The notes: a model not told the origin generated them from the letters alone. A DNA stretch of 64,000 nucleotides from an uncultured Blautia sp. (GCF_947654165.1 NZ_CANTKB010000010.1:62001-126000), one strand, 5' to 3'; shown: positions 16,707-25,461, counted from the stretch's first letter. Made by a program: numbers and translations.

Positions 16707-16964
16707 ATGAAAACATTTCAGTATGTCATTCAGGACAAGGAAGGAATCCATGCACGTCCGGCAGGAGAGTTTGTAAAAGCAGCAAAAGGTTTTGCATCTA
16801 CAGTAAAAGTTTTGAAAAACGGCAAAGCAGCCGATGCAAAGAAAATCTTCGGACTTATGGGACTTGGTGTAAAACAGGGAGAAGAGATCGAGGTTCAGGT
16901 AGAAGGTGCAGATGAAGAAACTGCAGCAGCGGCACTGGAAGCATTTTTGAAAGAAAATTTATAG
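16707..16964 (+). CDS. HPr-like phosphocarrier without the regulatory Ser46
   Basis: 85 residues, full HPr length. The active His15 lies in KEGIHARPAGEF, so PEP-dependent phosphotransfer should work. The regulatory site is changed: where Bacillus HPr has NLKSIMGVMSLG, this protein has DAKKIFGLMGLG, so position 46 is Lys, and Ser52 is also replaced by Gly. It therefore cannot be a substrate for HPr kinase at that site and should not support CcpA-type catabolite repression. AAGGAGG precedes the ATG. It sits between the fructose EIIABC and enzyme I, so it is probably a fructose-dedicated carrier, with a canonical HPr elsewhere. Confidence 0.9.
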   Translation: MKTFQYVIQDKEGIHARPAGEFVKAAKGFASTVKVLKNGKAADAKKIFGLMGLGVKQGEEIEVQVEGADEETAAAALEAFLKENL

Positions 16965-16980
16965 TTTTATAGGATGGACC

Positions 16981-17025
16981 AGGGGCTATGTGCAAAGAAG
17001 AAAATTCCGTACATAGTCCCTTTTT
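16981..17025 (+). terminator. Intra-operon hairpin between HPr and enzyme I
   Basis: AGGGGCTATGTGC pairs with GTACATAGTCCCTT (two G-T pairs), followed by TTTTT. It may lower enzyme I expression relative to EIIABC and HPr. Confidence 0.7.
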
Positions 17026-17049
17026 GTATCTTGACAGGAGGAAAGAAAT

Positions 17050-18708
17050 ATGAAGGTGTATCAGGGAAAAAGCGTGTTCAGCGGTGTAGCAATCGGGAGG
17101 ATCTGTGTATATAAAAGAGAACAGCAGCAGGTAGTCCGCAGTAAGATTTCAGATGTAGAGAGAGAAATCCGGCGTTTTCACGAGGCGAAGGATGCTGCTG
17201 TTGTACAACTGGAAGAATTGTATGAAAAAGCTGTAAAGGAAGTGGGAGAAGCCAATGCAGCTATTTTTGAGATCCATCAGATGATGCTCAATGACGGAGA
17301 TTATGTGGAATCCATTGAAAATATTATCAGAACCCAGGAGGTAAATGCAGAATATGCCGTAGGAACCACCAGTGATAATTTTGCTGCAATGTTTGCTGCG
17401 ATGGATGATGATTATATGCGGGAGCGCAGTGCAGATGTAAGAGATATTTCAGAGCGGGTGCTTACGGTTTTAAATGGTGGTGCGAAAGCAGATCTGCTGG
17501 CAGAGGAACCGGTGATCCTGGTAGCAGATGACCTGGCTCCAAGCGAGACGGTTCAGCTTGATAAAGATAAAATCCTTTCTTTTGTGACCATACATGGTTC
17601 TTTGAATTCCCACACGGCGATTCTTGCCAGAACCATGAGTATTCCGGCGTTAGTGGGAACAGAACTGTCTCTGGAGGATGACATAGACGGAGCATTTGGT
17701 GCCGTGGACGGAAGTCTTGGAAGGCTGTATGTGAATCCGGATGAAGATACTTTGCAGGAACTGCGAAAGAAACAGAAAGAAGAAAAAGAAAAAAAAGAAT
17801 TGCTGCTGACTTTAAAAGGGAAAGAGAGTGTAACTCTGGACGGACAGAAGGTGCTGACATATGCCAACATCGGAAACAGCAAGGATCTTGCCATGGTAAT
17901 GCAGAATGATGCAGAAGGAATCGGATTGTTCCGAAGTGAATTTCTGTACTTGGAAAGTGATACTTATCCAACAGAAGAAGAACAGTTTAAAGTATATAAG
18001 ACGGTGGCAGAGACCATGGCAGGAAAAAGAGTGATCATTCGCACGCTGGATATCGGAGCAGACAAGCAGGCAGACTATTTTCAACTGGCAAAAGAGGAGA
18101 ATCCTGCCATGGGTCTTCGGGCTATCCGCATCTGTCTTACAAGACCGGAAATTTTCAAGACACAGCTTCGTGCACTGTTTCGTGCCAGTGTCTACGGAAA
18201 GCTTGCAGTGATGTATCCCATGATCACTTCCGTACAGGAAGTAAAAAAGATCAAAGAGCTTGTGGCAGAAGTCAAAAAAGAGCTGGATCAGGAACATCTG
18301 GCCTACGGAGAAATGGAACAGGGAATCATGATTGAAACACCTGCAGCAGCAGTCATCAGTGATCTCCTGGCAAAAGAGGTGGATTTTTTCAGCATTGGTA
18401 CCAATGACCTTACGCAGTATCTTTTGGCTATTGACCGACAGAATGAAGAGCTGGATGGTTTTTATGATGCACATCATAAGGCTGTGTTGCGGATGATCTA
18501 TCAGACAGTACAACATGCACATCGAGAAAATATCTGGTGTGGCATCTGCGGAGAACTGGGAGCAGACACAGAACTGACAAAATTATTTCTTGCAATGGGA
18601 GTAGATGAATTGTCTGTATCTCCGGGACGGATCCTGCCTATCAGAAAAATCGTCCGTGAGAGTGATATGGCAGAAGAAAAAGATGAATTATTGAAAAAGT
18701 GGCTGTAA
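17050..18708 (+). CDS. ptsI: PTS enzyme I (phosphoenolpyruvate-protein phosphotransferase)
   Basis: 552 residues. The phospho-His is H188 in GSLNSHTAILARTMSIPALVG. The PEP-binding barrel follows with EGIGLFRSEFLYL, RTLDIGADKQADYF, MGLRAIR and the Mg/PEP site FFSIGTNDLTQYLLAIDR, and the catalytic Cys in WCGICGELG. It starts the phosphorelay PEP to enzyme I to HPr to EIIABC in the cytoplasm. GACAGGAGGAAAG precedes the ATG. Its place in a fructose operon, behind an HPr without Ser46, suggests a fructose-dedicated chain, or that this is the only enzyme I; the window cannot tell which. Confidence 0.93.
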   Translation: MKVYQGKSVFSGVAIGRICVYKREQQQVVRSKISDVEREIRRFHEAKDAAVVQLEELYEKAVKEVGEANAAIFEIHQMMLNDGDYVESIENIIRTQEVNAEYAVGTTSDNFAAMFAAMDDDYMRERSADVRDISERVLTVLNGGAKADLLAEEPVILVADDLAPSETVQLDKDKILSFVTIHGSLNSHTAILARTMSIPALVGTELSLEDDIDGAFGAVDGSLGRLYVNPDEDTLQELRKKQKEEKEKKELLLTLKGKESVTLDGQKVLTYANIGNSKDLAMVMQNDAEGIGLFRSEFLYLESDTYPTEEEQFKVYKTVAETMAGKRVIIRTLDIGADKQADYFQLAKEENPAMGLRAIRICLTRPEIFKTQLRALFRASVYGKLAVMYPMITSVQEVKKIKELVAEVKKELDQEHLAYGEMEQGIMIETPAAAVISDLLAKEVDFFSIGTNDLTQYLLAIDRQNEELDGFYDAHHKAVLRMIYQTVQHAHRENIWCGICGELGADTELTKLFLAMGVDELSVSPGRILPIRKIVRESDMAEEKDELLKKWL

Positions 18709-18791
18709 GATAGTTGTCGGAATCTGGGATATTGTGTACAATAAAAGAAAGACTTTCTGCATCCGAGGCAGAGAAAGGGAGTGAGTAAACC

Positions 18792-19541
18792 ATGCTGACA
18801 GAAAAAAGACAGGAAGAAATCTTGAATCTGCTGGAGCAAAAAGGAAGTGTTACAGTACAGGAATTGAAAGAAGAATTTCAGGCATCCGAGTCCACAATTC
18901 GGCGTGACTTAAATGTGCTTCATAAAAAAGGAGCACTGGTAAAAGTTTTCGGAGGTGCTGTCCAGGCAGAGACCAGACTTAATATGAAGGAGGAAGAGGT
19001 TTCACTTCGTATGGACCAGAACCGGGAGGAAAAAATAAAAATCGCCAGGTATGCCGCTTCTTTGATTGAACCGGAAGACTTCATTTATTTAGATGCAGGT
19101 ACCACAACAGGATATATGATTCCGTATATCACCCAGCGTTCCGCTTCTTTTGTGACAAATGCAGTTTCCCATGCTTTACAGTTGGCAGAGAACGGATTTC
19201 GTGTCACATTGATAGGAGGAGAATTAAAGGCTGCCACAGAAGCGATTGTAGGAAACGAAGCTTATGTGAATCTGAAAAAATATCATTTTACCAAGAGTTT
19301 TTTGGGAACCAACGGTGTAAATCTTGTTTCTGGGTATACCACACCGGATATTAATGAAGCAATGATCAAGGAGTGTGCCATGGAGCACAGCCAAAAACCT
19401 TATATTTTGTGTGACAGCACCAAATTTCATAAGACGGGACCGGTAAGTTTCGGAGAGATGCATAAAGCAAAGATCATCACAAATGAACAGCCGGATGAGA
19501 CCTATGCGTCATTTGGAAATATTCTGGTTGTAAAAGAGTAG
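18792..19541 (+). CDS. DeoR/GlpR-family regulator of the fructose operon
   Basis: 249 residues. The N-terminal winged helix-turn-helix (RQEEILNLLEQKGSVTVQEL..FQASESTIRRDLNVL) is the DeoR signature; the C-terminal effector domain (DAGTTTGYMIPYI, GGELKAATEAIVG, GTNGVN, CDSTKF) binds sugar phosphates. As last gene of the fructose unit it is the likely repressor, released by fructose 1-phosphate, acting at the TGAAAATGA repeats in the promoter near 13770. The ligand is inference from context. AGGGAGTGAG precedes the ATG. Confidence 0.9.
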   Translation: MLTEKRQEEILNLLEQKGSVTVQELKEEFQASESTIRRDLNVLHKKGALVKVFGGAVQAETRLNMKEEEVSLRMDQNREEKIKIARYAASLIEPEDFIYLDAGTTTGYMIPYITQRSASFVTNAVSHALQLAENGFRVTLIGGELKAATEAIVGNEAYVNLKKYHFTKSFLGTNGVNLVSGYTTPDINEAMIKECAMEHSQKPYILCDSTKFHKTGPVSFGEMHKAKIITNEQPDETYASFGNILVVKE

Positions 19542-19602
19542 ACACCATTTCCAAGTTGTAGTAAAATAAAACAAAATCTGAATATTTAGGAGGTAGTGAC
19601 GC

Positions 19603-20025
19603 ATGCGTGCAGAATTTGATGAAACATTAGTAACCGGGAACGAGATGATCGATGACCAGCATAAGGAATTGATCGGCAGAATCAACCAGCTTCTGGAAAG
19701 CTGTGAGGATGGTCAGGGAAAAGTAAAAGCTGTAAAGATGCTGGATTATTTGATGGAGTATACAGATTTCCACTTCAGTGCAGAAGAAAAGCTTCAGGAA
19801 GAGATCAGCTATCCTGGCATTAAGGAACATAAAGCAAAACATGAGGAATTCAAACAGGCGGTAAAGGAACTTCAGGAGATGCTTCAGGAAGAGGAAGGTC
19901 CTACAGAGGCGTTTGTTGCACAGGTACAGAAAAACGTCGTAGACTGGCTGTTCAATCATATCAAAGGATTTGACCGCTCTGTAGCTGAATATAAATTCAT
20001 GGCCTCCAACGCAGATAGATTATAA
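19603..20025 (+). CDS. Bacteriohemerythrin
   Basis: 140 residues with all seven di-iron ligands of the hemerythrin family: H20, H57, E61, H76, H80, H119 and D124. It reversibly binds O2 and in anaerobes is thought to scavenge or sense oxygen in the cytoplasm. The protein stands alone with no methyl-accepting or cyclase domain. TTTAGGAGG lies before the ATG. The next gene begins 12 bases after its stop, so it may be co-expressed with the ArsC-like protein, which suggests a stress link. Confidence 0.93.
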   Translation: MRAEFDETLVTGNEMIDDQHKELIGRINQLLESCEDGQGKVKAVKMLDYLMEYTDFHFSAEEKLQEEISYPGIKEHKAKHEEFKQAVKELQEMLQEEEGPTEAFVAQVQKNVVDWLFNHIKGFDRSVAEYKFMASNADRL

Positions 20026-20037
20026 GGAGAACAGCGG

Positions 20038-20397
20038 ATGTTATTTGTCGAATATCCAAAATGTACTACTTGTCAGAAAGCGAAAAAATGGCTGGTGGAA
20101 CATGAGGTGGTCTTTGAAGACCGTCATATTGTAGAGCAGAATCCCACCAAAGAGGAGTTAAAGCAGTGGCACGGAATGAGCGGGCTCCCGCTGAAGCGTT
20201 TTTTCAATACCAGTGGCATGAAATATAAGGAACTCCAGTTAAAGGACAAGCTGCCGTCTATGACGGAGGAAGAACAGTTGGAGCTTTTGGCTTCAGATGG
20301 TATGCTGGTGAAGCGTCCCCTTTTGATCGGAGGGGATTATGCGGTTCCGGGATTTAAAGAAGCTGTCTGGATGGAAAAATTAGGCTTGACAGAATAG
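20038..20397 (+). CDS. ArsC/Spx-family protein
   Basis: 119 residues of the thioredoxin-like ArsC fold. The N-terminal CTTC motif (C9, C12) sits in YPKCTTCQKAKKWL, and KRFFNTSGMKYKEL and VKRPLLIGGD are family blocks. Members are either glutaredoxin-type arsenate reductases or Spx/MgsR redox regulators that bind RNA polymerase. The C-x-x-C pair and the RP near residue 97 do not settle which. No arsenic resistance genes are nearby. It follows bacteriohemerythrin closely, with AAGGAG before the ATG. Confidence 0.85.
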   Translation: MLFVEYPKCTTCQKAKKWLVEHEVVFEDRHIVEQNPTKEELKQWHGMSGLPLKRFFNTSGMKYKELQLKDKLPSMTEEEQLELLASDGMLVKRPLLIGGDYAVPGFKEAVWMEKLGLTE

Positions 20398-20461
20398 GGT
20401 CAGGTGGGTTAGACTGCATTTGTCAGGGAAACCTGTAAAGAAAAAGGAAAAGAGGGATAGG

Positions 20462-20601
20462 ATGATTATTTGTTTGTAATGCATAAGGGAACTGAACATG
20501 GTTTTCAGAATATCTGTTGCAGGTGTGTAAATACCGGCTACAGGTTTATTCCGGTATGGATCACAGGCAAAAATCGTCTAATAGGTGTCTTTTTCAAATA
20601 G
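20462..20601 (+). promoter_or_regulatory. Leader with coupled short frames upstream of the ABC-F gene
   Basis: The 371-base gap before the ABC-F gene holds a 5-codon frame (20462-20479, MIICL) preceded by GAGGGATAGG. Its TAA overlaps the ATG of a 40-codon frame (20479-20601) in TAATG form, starting MHKGTEHGFQNICC and ending NRLIGVFFK. A strong terminator hairpin follows at 20684. ABC-F genes are often controlled by ribosome-mediated attenuation, so this may be such a leader. Neither short frame has a recognised homologue to me. Confidence 0.35.
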
Positions 20602-20683
20602 AGAATAACTCTGCAGATAGGGTGTGTTTACGGGGAACGTCTGTAAATACAGCAGAAAGCTGCGGAGCAGAGTATGCAGAGAG

Positions 20684-20725
20684 AAGCCTGTTTTCAGATT
20701 GGAATGTCTGAAAACAGGCTTTTTA
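20684..20725 (+). terminator. Terminator/attenuator hairpin 44 bases before the ABC-F start
   Basis: AAGCCTGTTTTCAGA and TCTGAAAACAGGCTT pair perfectly over 15 bases, followed by TTTT. It may simply end the ArsC transcript, or act as an attenuator for the ABC-F gene. Confidence 0.85.
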
Positions 20726-20768
20726 TGTTGCCGCAAAAGCGACATTTTATTACAGGAGTGAATGAGAT

Positions 20769-22298
20769 TTGCAGATAAAAAATGTAACAGCAATACATAA
20801 GAAAGATTCCAGAGTTTTATTAGAAAATCTGTCCTTTGTACTGGAGGCAGGGGATAAGATGGCTGTGATCGGAGAAGAAGGGAACGGGAAATCCACTCTG
20901 CTGAAGCTGATCTGTCAGCCAAAGAAGACCGAAGAATATATAGAGTATGAAGGAGAGATCATAACAGAAAATGCCTGCATAGGATATCTGGCACAGGATC
21001 TTGCAGAAGAACAGAAAGAAAAGACGGTATGGGAATTCTGCTGCGAAAATCCTGGATTTTACCAACAAAGTCCCAGAGAACTGGCGGCGATTGCCGGGAA
21101 ATTGGGGATAAATCCGGACTTTTTCTATGCACAGGAAAAGATGGGGCAGTTATCGGGAGGAGAGAAAGTAAAGATACAGCTTGCGGGAATTTTGATGCAA
21201 AATCCGGATGTGATTCTTTTGGATGAGCCTTCCAATGATCTTGATGTGGAAACCCTGGATTTTTTAGAACGGTTTATTCTGGATGCACAGGCTGCTGTGC
21301 TGTATGTATCCCATGATGAAACATTGATCGAAAGGACAGCGAATAAGATCTTACACTTGGAACAGATCAAAAGAAAGACCAGATGCCGCTACACGGTGGC
21401 AAAGTGTGATTATGGGACTTATATGGAGAAAAGGACATGCGAGTTTGCAAATCAGGAGAGAATTGCAGACAAGCAGAGAGAAGAATATGCCAGACAGCAG
21501 GAACGATTTCTGAAAATTCAGCAGAAAGTGGAACATCAGCAGAACAGCATTTCACGTCAGGATCCACATGGAGGACGGCTTCTAAAGAAAAAAATGCACG
21601 CAGTAAAATCCATGGGAAGACGATTTGAGAAACAAAAAGAAGAATTCCTGGAGATTCCGGAAAAGGAAGACGCCATGTTTCTCCTGTTTTCTAAGGAGTG
21701 CTCTGTTCCCTGTGGGAAAAAGGTGCTGGAATATTCTCTGGAAACTCTTCAGATCGGTGAGAGGATTCTGGCACAGGATATTTTTCTGCGTGTGCAGGGA
21801 CCGGAGCATATAGGGATCATCGGAAAAAACGGCTGTGGAAAAACGACACTTCTAAGAAAGATTGCAATGGAACTCTTAGAAAGAAAAGATATGAAAACAG
21901 CCTATATGCCTCAAAATTACGAAGAACAGATGGAGTCAGAGCAAACGTGCGTCGACTTTTTGAAGGAAACAGGAGACAGGGAGGAAGAAAAGCAGATACG
22001 GACTTATCTTGGGAGTATGAAATATACGGCGGATGAAATGAATCATCCGATCAGAGAATTGTCAGGGGGACAAAAAGCCAAGCTGTTCTTTTTGAAAATG
22101 AGTATGCAGGGAAGCCAGGTGCTGGTCTTGGACGAACCCACCAGAAATTTTTCTCCTCTATCCAATCCTGTGATCCGAAGAAATCTGCGAGAATTTCAAG
22201 GCAGTATCATCAGTGTCTCCCACGACAGAAAATATCTGGGAGAGGTGTGTACGGTAATCTATGAATTAACGGAGAATGGTCTGGTGAAGAGACGATAA
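20769..22298 (+). CDS. ABC-F family ATP-binding protein
   Basis: 509 residues starting at TTG (20769), ten bases after CAGGAG. Two ABC domains on one chain without membrane segments: Walker A GEEGNGKSTLL near 36, signature LSGGEKVK and Walker B VILLDEPSNDLDVETL in the first; GKNGCGKTTLL, LSGGQKAKLFFLKMS and VLVLDEPTRNFSPLSNP in the second. A basic, Gln/Lys-rich linker joins them. ABC-F proteins act on the ribosome, either as translation factors or in protection from ribosome-binding antibiotics. The sequence alone does not show which. The long leader with a terminator would suit antibiotic-induced expression. Confidence 0.88.
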   Translation: MQIKNVTAIHKKDSRVLLENLSFVLEAGDKMAVIGEEGNGKSTLLKLICQPKKTEEYIEYEGEIITENACIGYLAQDLAEEQKEKTVWEFCCENPGFYQQSPRELAAIAGKLGINPDFFYAQEKMGQLSGGEKVKIQLAGILMQNPDVILLDEPSNDLDVETLDFLERFILDAQAAVLYVSHDETLIERTANKILHLEQIKRKTRCRYTVAKCDYGTYMEKRTCEFANQERIADKQREEYARQQERFLKIQQKVEHQQNSISRQDPHGGRLLKKKMHAVKSMGRRFEKQKEEFLEIPEKEDAMFLLFSKECSVPCGKKVLEYSLETLQIGERILAQDIFLRVQGPEHIGIIGKNGCGKTTLLRKIAMELLERKDMKTAYMPQNYEEQMESEQTCVDFLKETGDREEEKQIRTYLGSMKYTADEMNHPIRELSGGQKAKLFFLKMSMQGSQVLVLDEPTRNFSPLSNPVIRRNLREFQGSIISVSHDRKYLGEVCTVIYELTENGLVKRR

Positions 22299-22318
22299 AA
22301 GAAAAACTCTTATCGTCT
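22290..22318. terminator. Weak hairpin between convergent genes
   Basis: AGACGATAA pairs with TTATCGTCT at the end of the ABC-F frame. The T-run is poor, so termination is uncertain. Confidence 0.4.
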
Positions 22319-22339
22319 GCTCACACAATGGGTGCAAAA

Positions 22340-23719
22340 TTATTTCAGAAACATTCGCAGCAGCTTTTCGTTGCCTGTTTTATAAGGCTGATACCGCATG
22401 GGAAGATCCAGCCAGGTTTTTTTATCCACAATGCTTTTTTTGTGGGAGAAGGTCTGAAATCCTTCTCTGCCATGATAAGCTCCCATACCGCTTTCTCCGA
22501 ACCCACCAAAGCCCATTTCGCTGGTGGCCAGATGTATGATGGTGTCATTGATGCAGCCGCCGCCAAATCCACAGCGGGAAGTCACCTTTTTCGCAGCTTT
22601 TCTGTCAGAAGTAAAGAGGTACAGAGCGAGAGGGTGTGCCATGGAGTTTATGGTTTCAATGGCACTGTCCAGCGAAGAATAGGTGAGAATCGGAAGCACC
22701 GGGCCAAAAATCTCTTCCTGCATCACCGGATCGGAAAACGTCACGGAATCCATAAGGGTTGGCTCTATTTTCAGAAGTTCCGGCTGAGAAGCTCCTCCGT
22801 GAACTACTTTTTCAGAATCCAGAAGGTTCAGAATTCTGGAAAAATGTTTTTGGTTAATGATCTTTCCATAGGAGTCATTGGAAAGAGGATGGTCTGTAAA
22901 CTGCCGGACCACCTCTTTTTTCAGTTCGGTAAGAAGTTCTTCTTTTATGGAGGCGTCACAATAGATGTAATCAGGTGCCACACAGGTCTGGCCGCAGTTT
23001 AAAAATTTTCCGAAGACGATTCGTCTGGCAGCCAGTTTCAGGTTCGCAGATTTTTCTACAATACAGGGACTTTTTCCGCCTAATTCCAGTGTGACTGGGG
23101 TGAGGTGCTGTGCGGCATTTCGCATAACTTCTTTTCCTACATTCTGGCTTCCTGTGAAGAAGATATAGTCGAAATGTTCTTCCAGGAGACGCTTGTTTTC
23201 AGAGCGGCCTCCGGTTACCACCGCAACATATTCTTCCGGAAAACATTCCCGGATCAGGTGTGCAATAACTTTGCCTGTATTCGGTGAATAGGCACTTGGT
23301 TTCATGACCACAGTATTGCCTGCTGCAAGAGCATCTACCAGAGGGTCTATGGTGAGGAGAAATGGATAATTCCATGGGCTCATCACCAGAACCACTCCAT
23401 AAGGAGAAGGTTTCTGGAAACTTCTGGAGTGAAATTGTGCAAGAGGAGTCCGTACAGTCTTTTCTTTTGCATAAGAACGGGTATGCCGGATCATGTGACT
23501 GAGCTCACTCAGTACCAGCCCGACTTCACACATATAGCTTTCATAGCGGCTTTTTCCCAAATCTTTTTTTAAGGCATTACAGATCAGGTTTTCGTTTTTC
23601 TGGATGCAGGCTTTTAATTTCTTTAATGCCTGTATTCGGTAGTCCACATCTAAAGGAATACCGGAATAGAAAAAATTCCGTTGTTTTTCTACAAGCTTGT
23701 TGATATCCTGTTTTTCCAT
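22340..23719 (-). CDS. NAD(P)-dependent aldehyde dehydrogenase
   Basis: 459 residues of the ALDH superfamily, YwdH/AlkH-like short class-3 type. MSPWNYPFLLTIDPLVDALAAGNTVVMKPS is the nucleotide-binding entry (split over the fold), TGSQNVGKEVMRNAAQHLTPVTLELGGKSP carries the catalytic Glu, and FLNCGQTCVAPDYIYC the catalytic Cys near residue 241. The C-terminus has the usual INDTIIHLA..EMGFGGFGESGMG block. It oxidises aldehydes to acids in the cytoplasm; the natural substrate is not readable. It is a single minus-strand gene with its own start region. Confidence 0.93.
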   Translation of the reverse strand: MEKQDINKLVEKQRNFFYSGIPLDVDYRIQALKKLKACIQKNENLICNALKKDLGKSRYESYMCEVGLVLSELSHMIRHTRSYAKEKTVRTPLAQFHSRSFQKPSPYGVVLVMSPWNYPFLLTIDPLVDALAAGNTVVMKPSAYSPNTGKVIAHLIRECFPEEYVAVVTGGRSENKRLLEEHFDYIFFTGSQNVGKEVMRNAAQHLTPVTLELGGKSPCIVEKSANLKLAARRIVFGKFLNCGQTCVAPDYIYCDASIKEELLTELKKEVVRQFTDHPLSNDSYGKIINQKHFSRILNLLDSEKVVHGGASQPELLKIEPTLMDSVTFSDPVMQEEIFGPVLPILTYSSLDSAIETINSMAHPLALYLFTSDRKAAKKVTSRCGFGGGCINDTIIHLATSEMGFGGFGESGMGAYHGREGFQTFSHKKSIVDKKTWLDLPMRYQPYKTGNEKLLRMFLK

Positions 23720-23865
23720 GATTTATATATACCGGCCTTTCGTTTTTTCTTATTATACCCGTCTGTGTGGAAGGATGCAACCGGGGAAAAGGAAAGACAT
23801 TGCTTTATCATGAACTTAATAGTAAACTATAGATACTGATAGAACGAGATGAGAGGAGGAACTTT

Positions 23866-24792
23866 ATGAAAAAATGGAAATCAATATGTGGGGCAGCGGC
23901 AATCCTGGCAATGGTATTCAGTCTTTGTTCCTGTGCCGGCAGCAAGGATGCATCGACAGAGGTATCAAAAAGTGCATACGATATGGACACAGCAGCTTCC
24001 GATGCGGAGGCAGAAAATTTACAGGAAAAAGCGGAAGAAACATCCGCAGAGACAGGGACAGGAACCAAAGTACAGGATACCAGTCGAAAGTTAATTCAAT
24101 ATCTGGATTATTCCATAGAGACCAGGGAGTTTGATGAATTTGTAAAAAAGATGAATCAGTTGGTCTCGGATATGGAGGGATATATTGAGTATTCCGAAAT
24201 CTATGGAAGCGATACTCAAAGTTACGGGGAAGGAAAACGATCCGCCTCTTACACTCTTCGGATTCCTGCAGATACCGCAGAACATTTTAAAGAAAAGATC
24301 CGGGAAATGGGAACCCTTACCAGACAGTCGGAGAGGGTGGAAGATGTGACCCTGCAGTATGTGGATACAGAAAGTCACATCGCTGCCTTGAAGACAGAGC
24401 AGGAAAGTCTCATGAAGATGCTGGAACAGGCAGATTCCGTGGAAACCATACTGGCGATCCAAACCCAGCTTACCCAAGTGTGTTATGAGTTGGAATCTTA
24501 TGAATCTCAGAAGAAAACCTATGATAATGCGGTTGCATACAGTACCATTCAGGTTTATGTACAGGAAGTGGAGCGTGAAGCACAGGTTTCCGGTACATAC
24601 GGAGAGGAACTGAGAGAACGACTGTCCGAGAACTTATATGGAATCAAGAACGGAGTTATCTCATTGTCGTTATGGTTTTTGGGTGCTCTGCCGTATTGGA
24701 TCCTTTTGGCAGCAGTTCTTGTATTGATCTGGTTTTTACGCAAAAAATTTGTTAAGAGAAAAAGAAAAGACAGGGGGCAGAAAAAAGAATGA
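23866..24792 (+). CDS. DUF4349 lipoprotein
   Basis: 308 residues. A lipoprotein signal peptide ends at LCSC (Cys about residue 24), followed by a Ser/Glu-rich spacer and the DUF4349 domain from about residue 75 (RKLIQYLDYSIETREFDEF, SASYTLRIPADTAEHFKEKI, QSERVEDVTLQYVD). A coiled-coil-like stretch (LKTEQESLMKMLEQADSVETILAIQTQL) precedes a single C-terminal membrane helix (WILLAAVLVLIWFL) with a basic tail. It is held in the membrane at both ends. Function is unknown; family members occur beside envelope-stress genes. Its stop overlaps the next start (ATGA). Confidence 0.88.
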   Translation: MKKWKSICGAAAILAMVFSLCSCAGSKDASTEVSKSAYDMDTAASDAEAENLQEKAEETSAETGTGTKVQDTSRKLIQYLDYSIETREFDEFVKKMNQLVSDMEGYIEYSEIYGSDTQSYGEGKRSASYTLRIPADTAEHFKEKIREMGTLTRQSERVEDVTLQYVDTESHIAALKTEQESLMKMLEQADSVETILAIQTQLTQVCYELESYESQKKTYDNAVAYSTIQVYVQEVEREAQVSGTYGEELRERLSENLYGIKNGVISLSLWFLGALPYWILLAAVLVLIWFLRKKFVKRKRKDRGQKKE

Positions 24793-25394
24793 ACCAGGCA
24801 TTTCTCAATCAGATCACAGAATTTGTTTTTGCAGAGCATGAACTGGAACCTGCAGATATAATCTTTATTCCGGGAAGCGGGCATCCGCAATTGGCAGAGG
24901 AGGCTGCCGGGTTGTATCATCAGGGATTGGCACCCTGGATCCTTCCATCCGGCCGTTACAGCATTACAACAGGGGAGTTTTCCGGTGTGCTGGATAAGCA
25001 GGAATGTTATCAGGGCAGTTATGAGACAGAATGGGATTTTTTAAGTCAGGTTTTATTGGAAAAGGGAGTCCCAAAGTCTGCTGTTTTAAAAGAGAATCAG
25101 GCAACGTATACTTATGAGAATGCCATTTATTCCAGACAGGTAACGGATGGCATGGGACTGGAGATCAAAAAGGCAATTCTTTGCAGCAAACCATATCATG
25201 CCAGAAGATGTCTGTTATATTATCAGTTATTGTATCCGGATACCCAATTTATGGTGTATCCCATCAAAGACAGTAAGATACAGAGGGAGAACTGGTTTTT
25301 GACCGAGGAGGGCACCAGACTTGTCTTGGGAGAACTGGAGCGTATAGGCACACAGTTCCATGAGATCATGAGGGAAATGAGAGAACATCCGTAA
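24789..25394 (+). CDS. YdcF/DUF218-family protein
   Basis: 201 residues. IIFIPGSGHPQLAEEAAGLY, WILPSGRYS, LEKGVPKSAVLKENQATYTYENA and AILCSKPYHARRCLLYY are the conserved blocks of the YdcF/SanA/ElyC (DUF218) family, which has a Rossmann-like fold and is often tied to cell-envelope carrier metabolism. There is no signal peptide or membrane helix here, so it is the soluble YdcF type. Translation is coupled to the DUF4349 lipoprotein by a 4-base overlap. Function is uncertain. Confidence 0.82.
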   Translation: MNQAFLNQITEFVFAEHELEPADIIFIPGSGHPQLAEEAAGLYHQGLAPWILPSGRYSITTGEFSGVLDKQECYQGSYETEWDFLSQVLLEKGVPKSAVLKENQATYTYENAIYSRQVTDGMGLEIKKAILCSKPYHARRCLLYYQLLYPDTQFMVYPIKDSKIQRENWFLTEEGTRLVLGELERIGTQFHEIMREMREHP

Positions 25395-25400
25395 GTGCAG

Positions 25401-25458
25401 AAAAGACCAAAGCAGAGGGGACGGGAAAAGAAACCGTCACATCTTGCTTTGGTCTTTT
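25401..25458. terminator. Bidirectional terminator between ydcF-like gene and pflA
   Basis: AAAAGACCAAAGCA and TGCTTTGGTCTTTT pair perfectly over 14 bases around a 30-base loop that holds a smaller GACGG..CCGTC hairpin. Confidence 0.88.
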
Positions 25459-25461
25459 GTT

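Noticed and set aside
20769..22298. Calling the ABC-F gene a specific antibiotic-resistance determinant
   Set aside because: Family membership is clear, but the linker and domains do not let me assign it to a known resistance subtype by eye.
22328..23002. A 224-codon frame on the plus strand within the aldehyde dehydrogenase gene
   Set aside because: It is antisense to a clear ALDH frame, has no family features, and has no ribosome binding site that fits.
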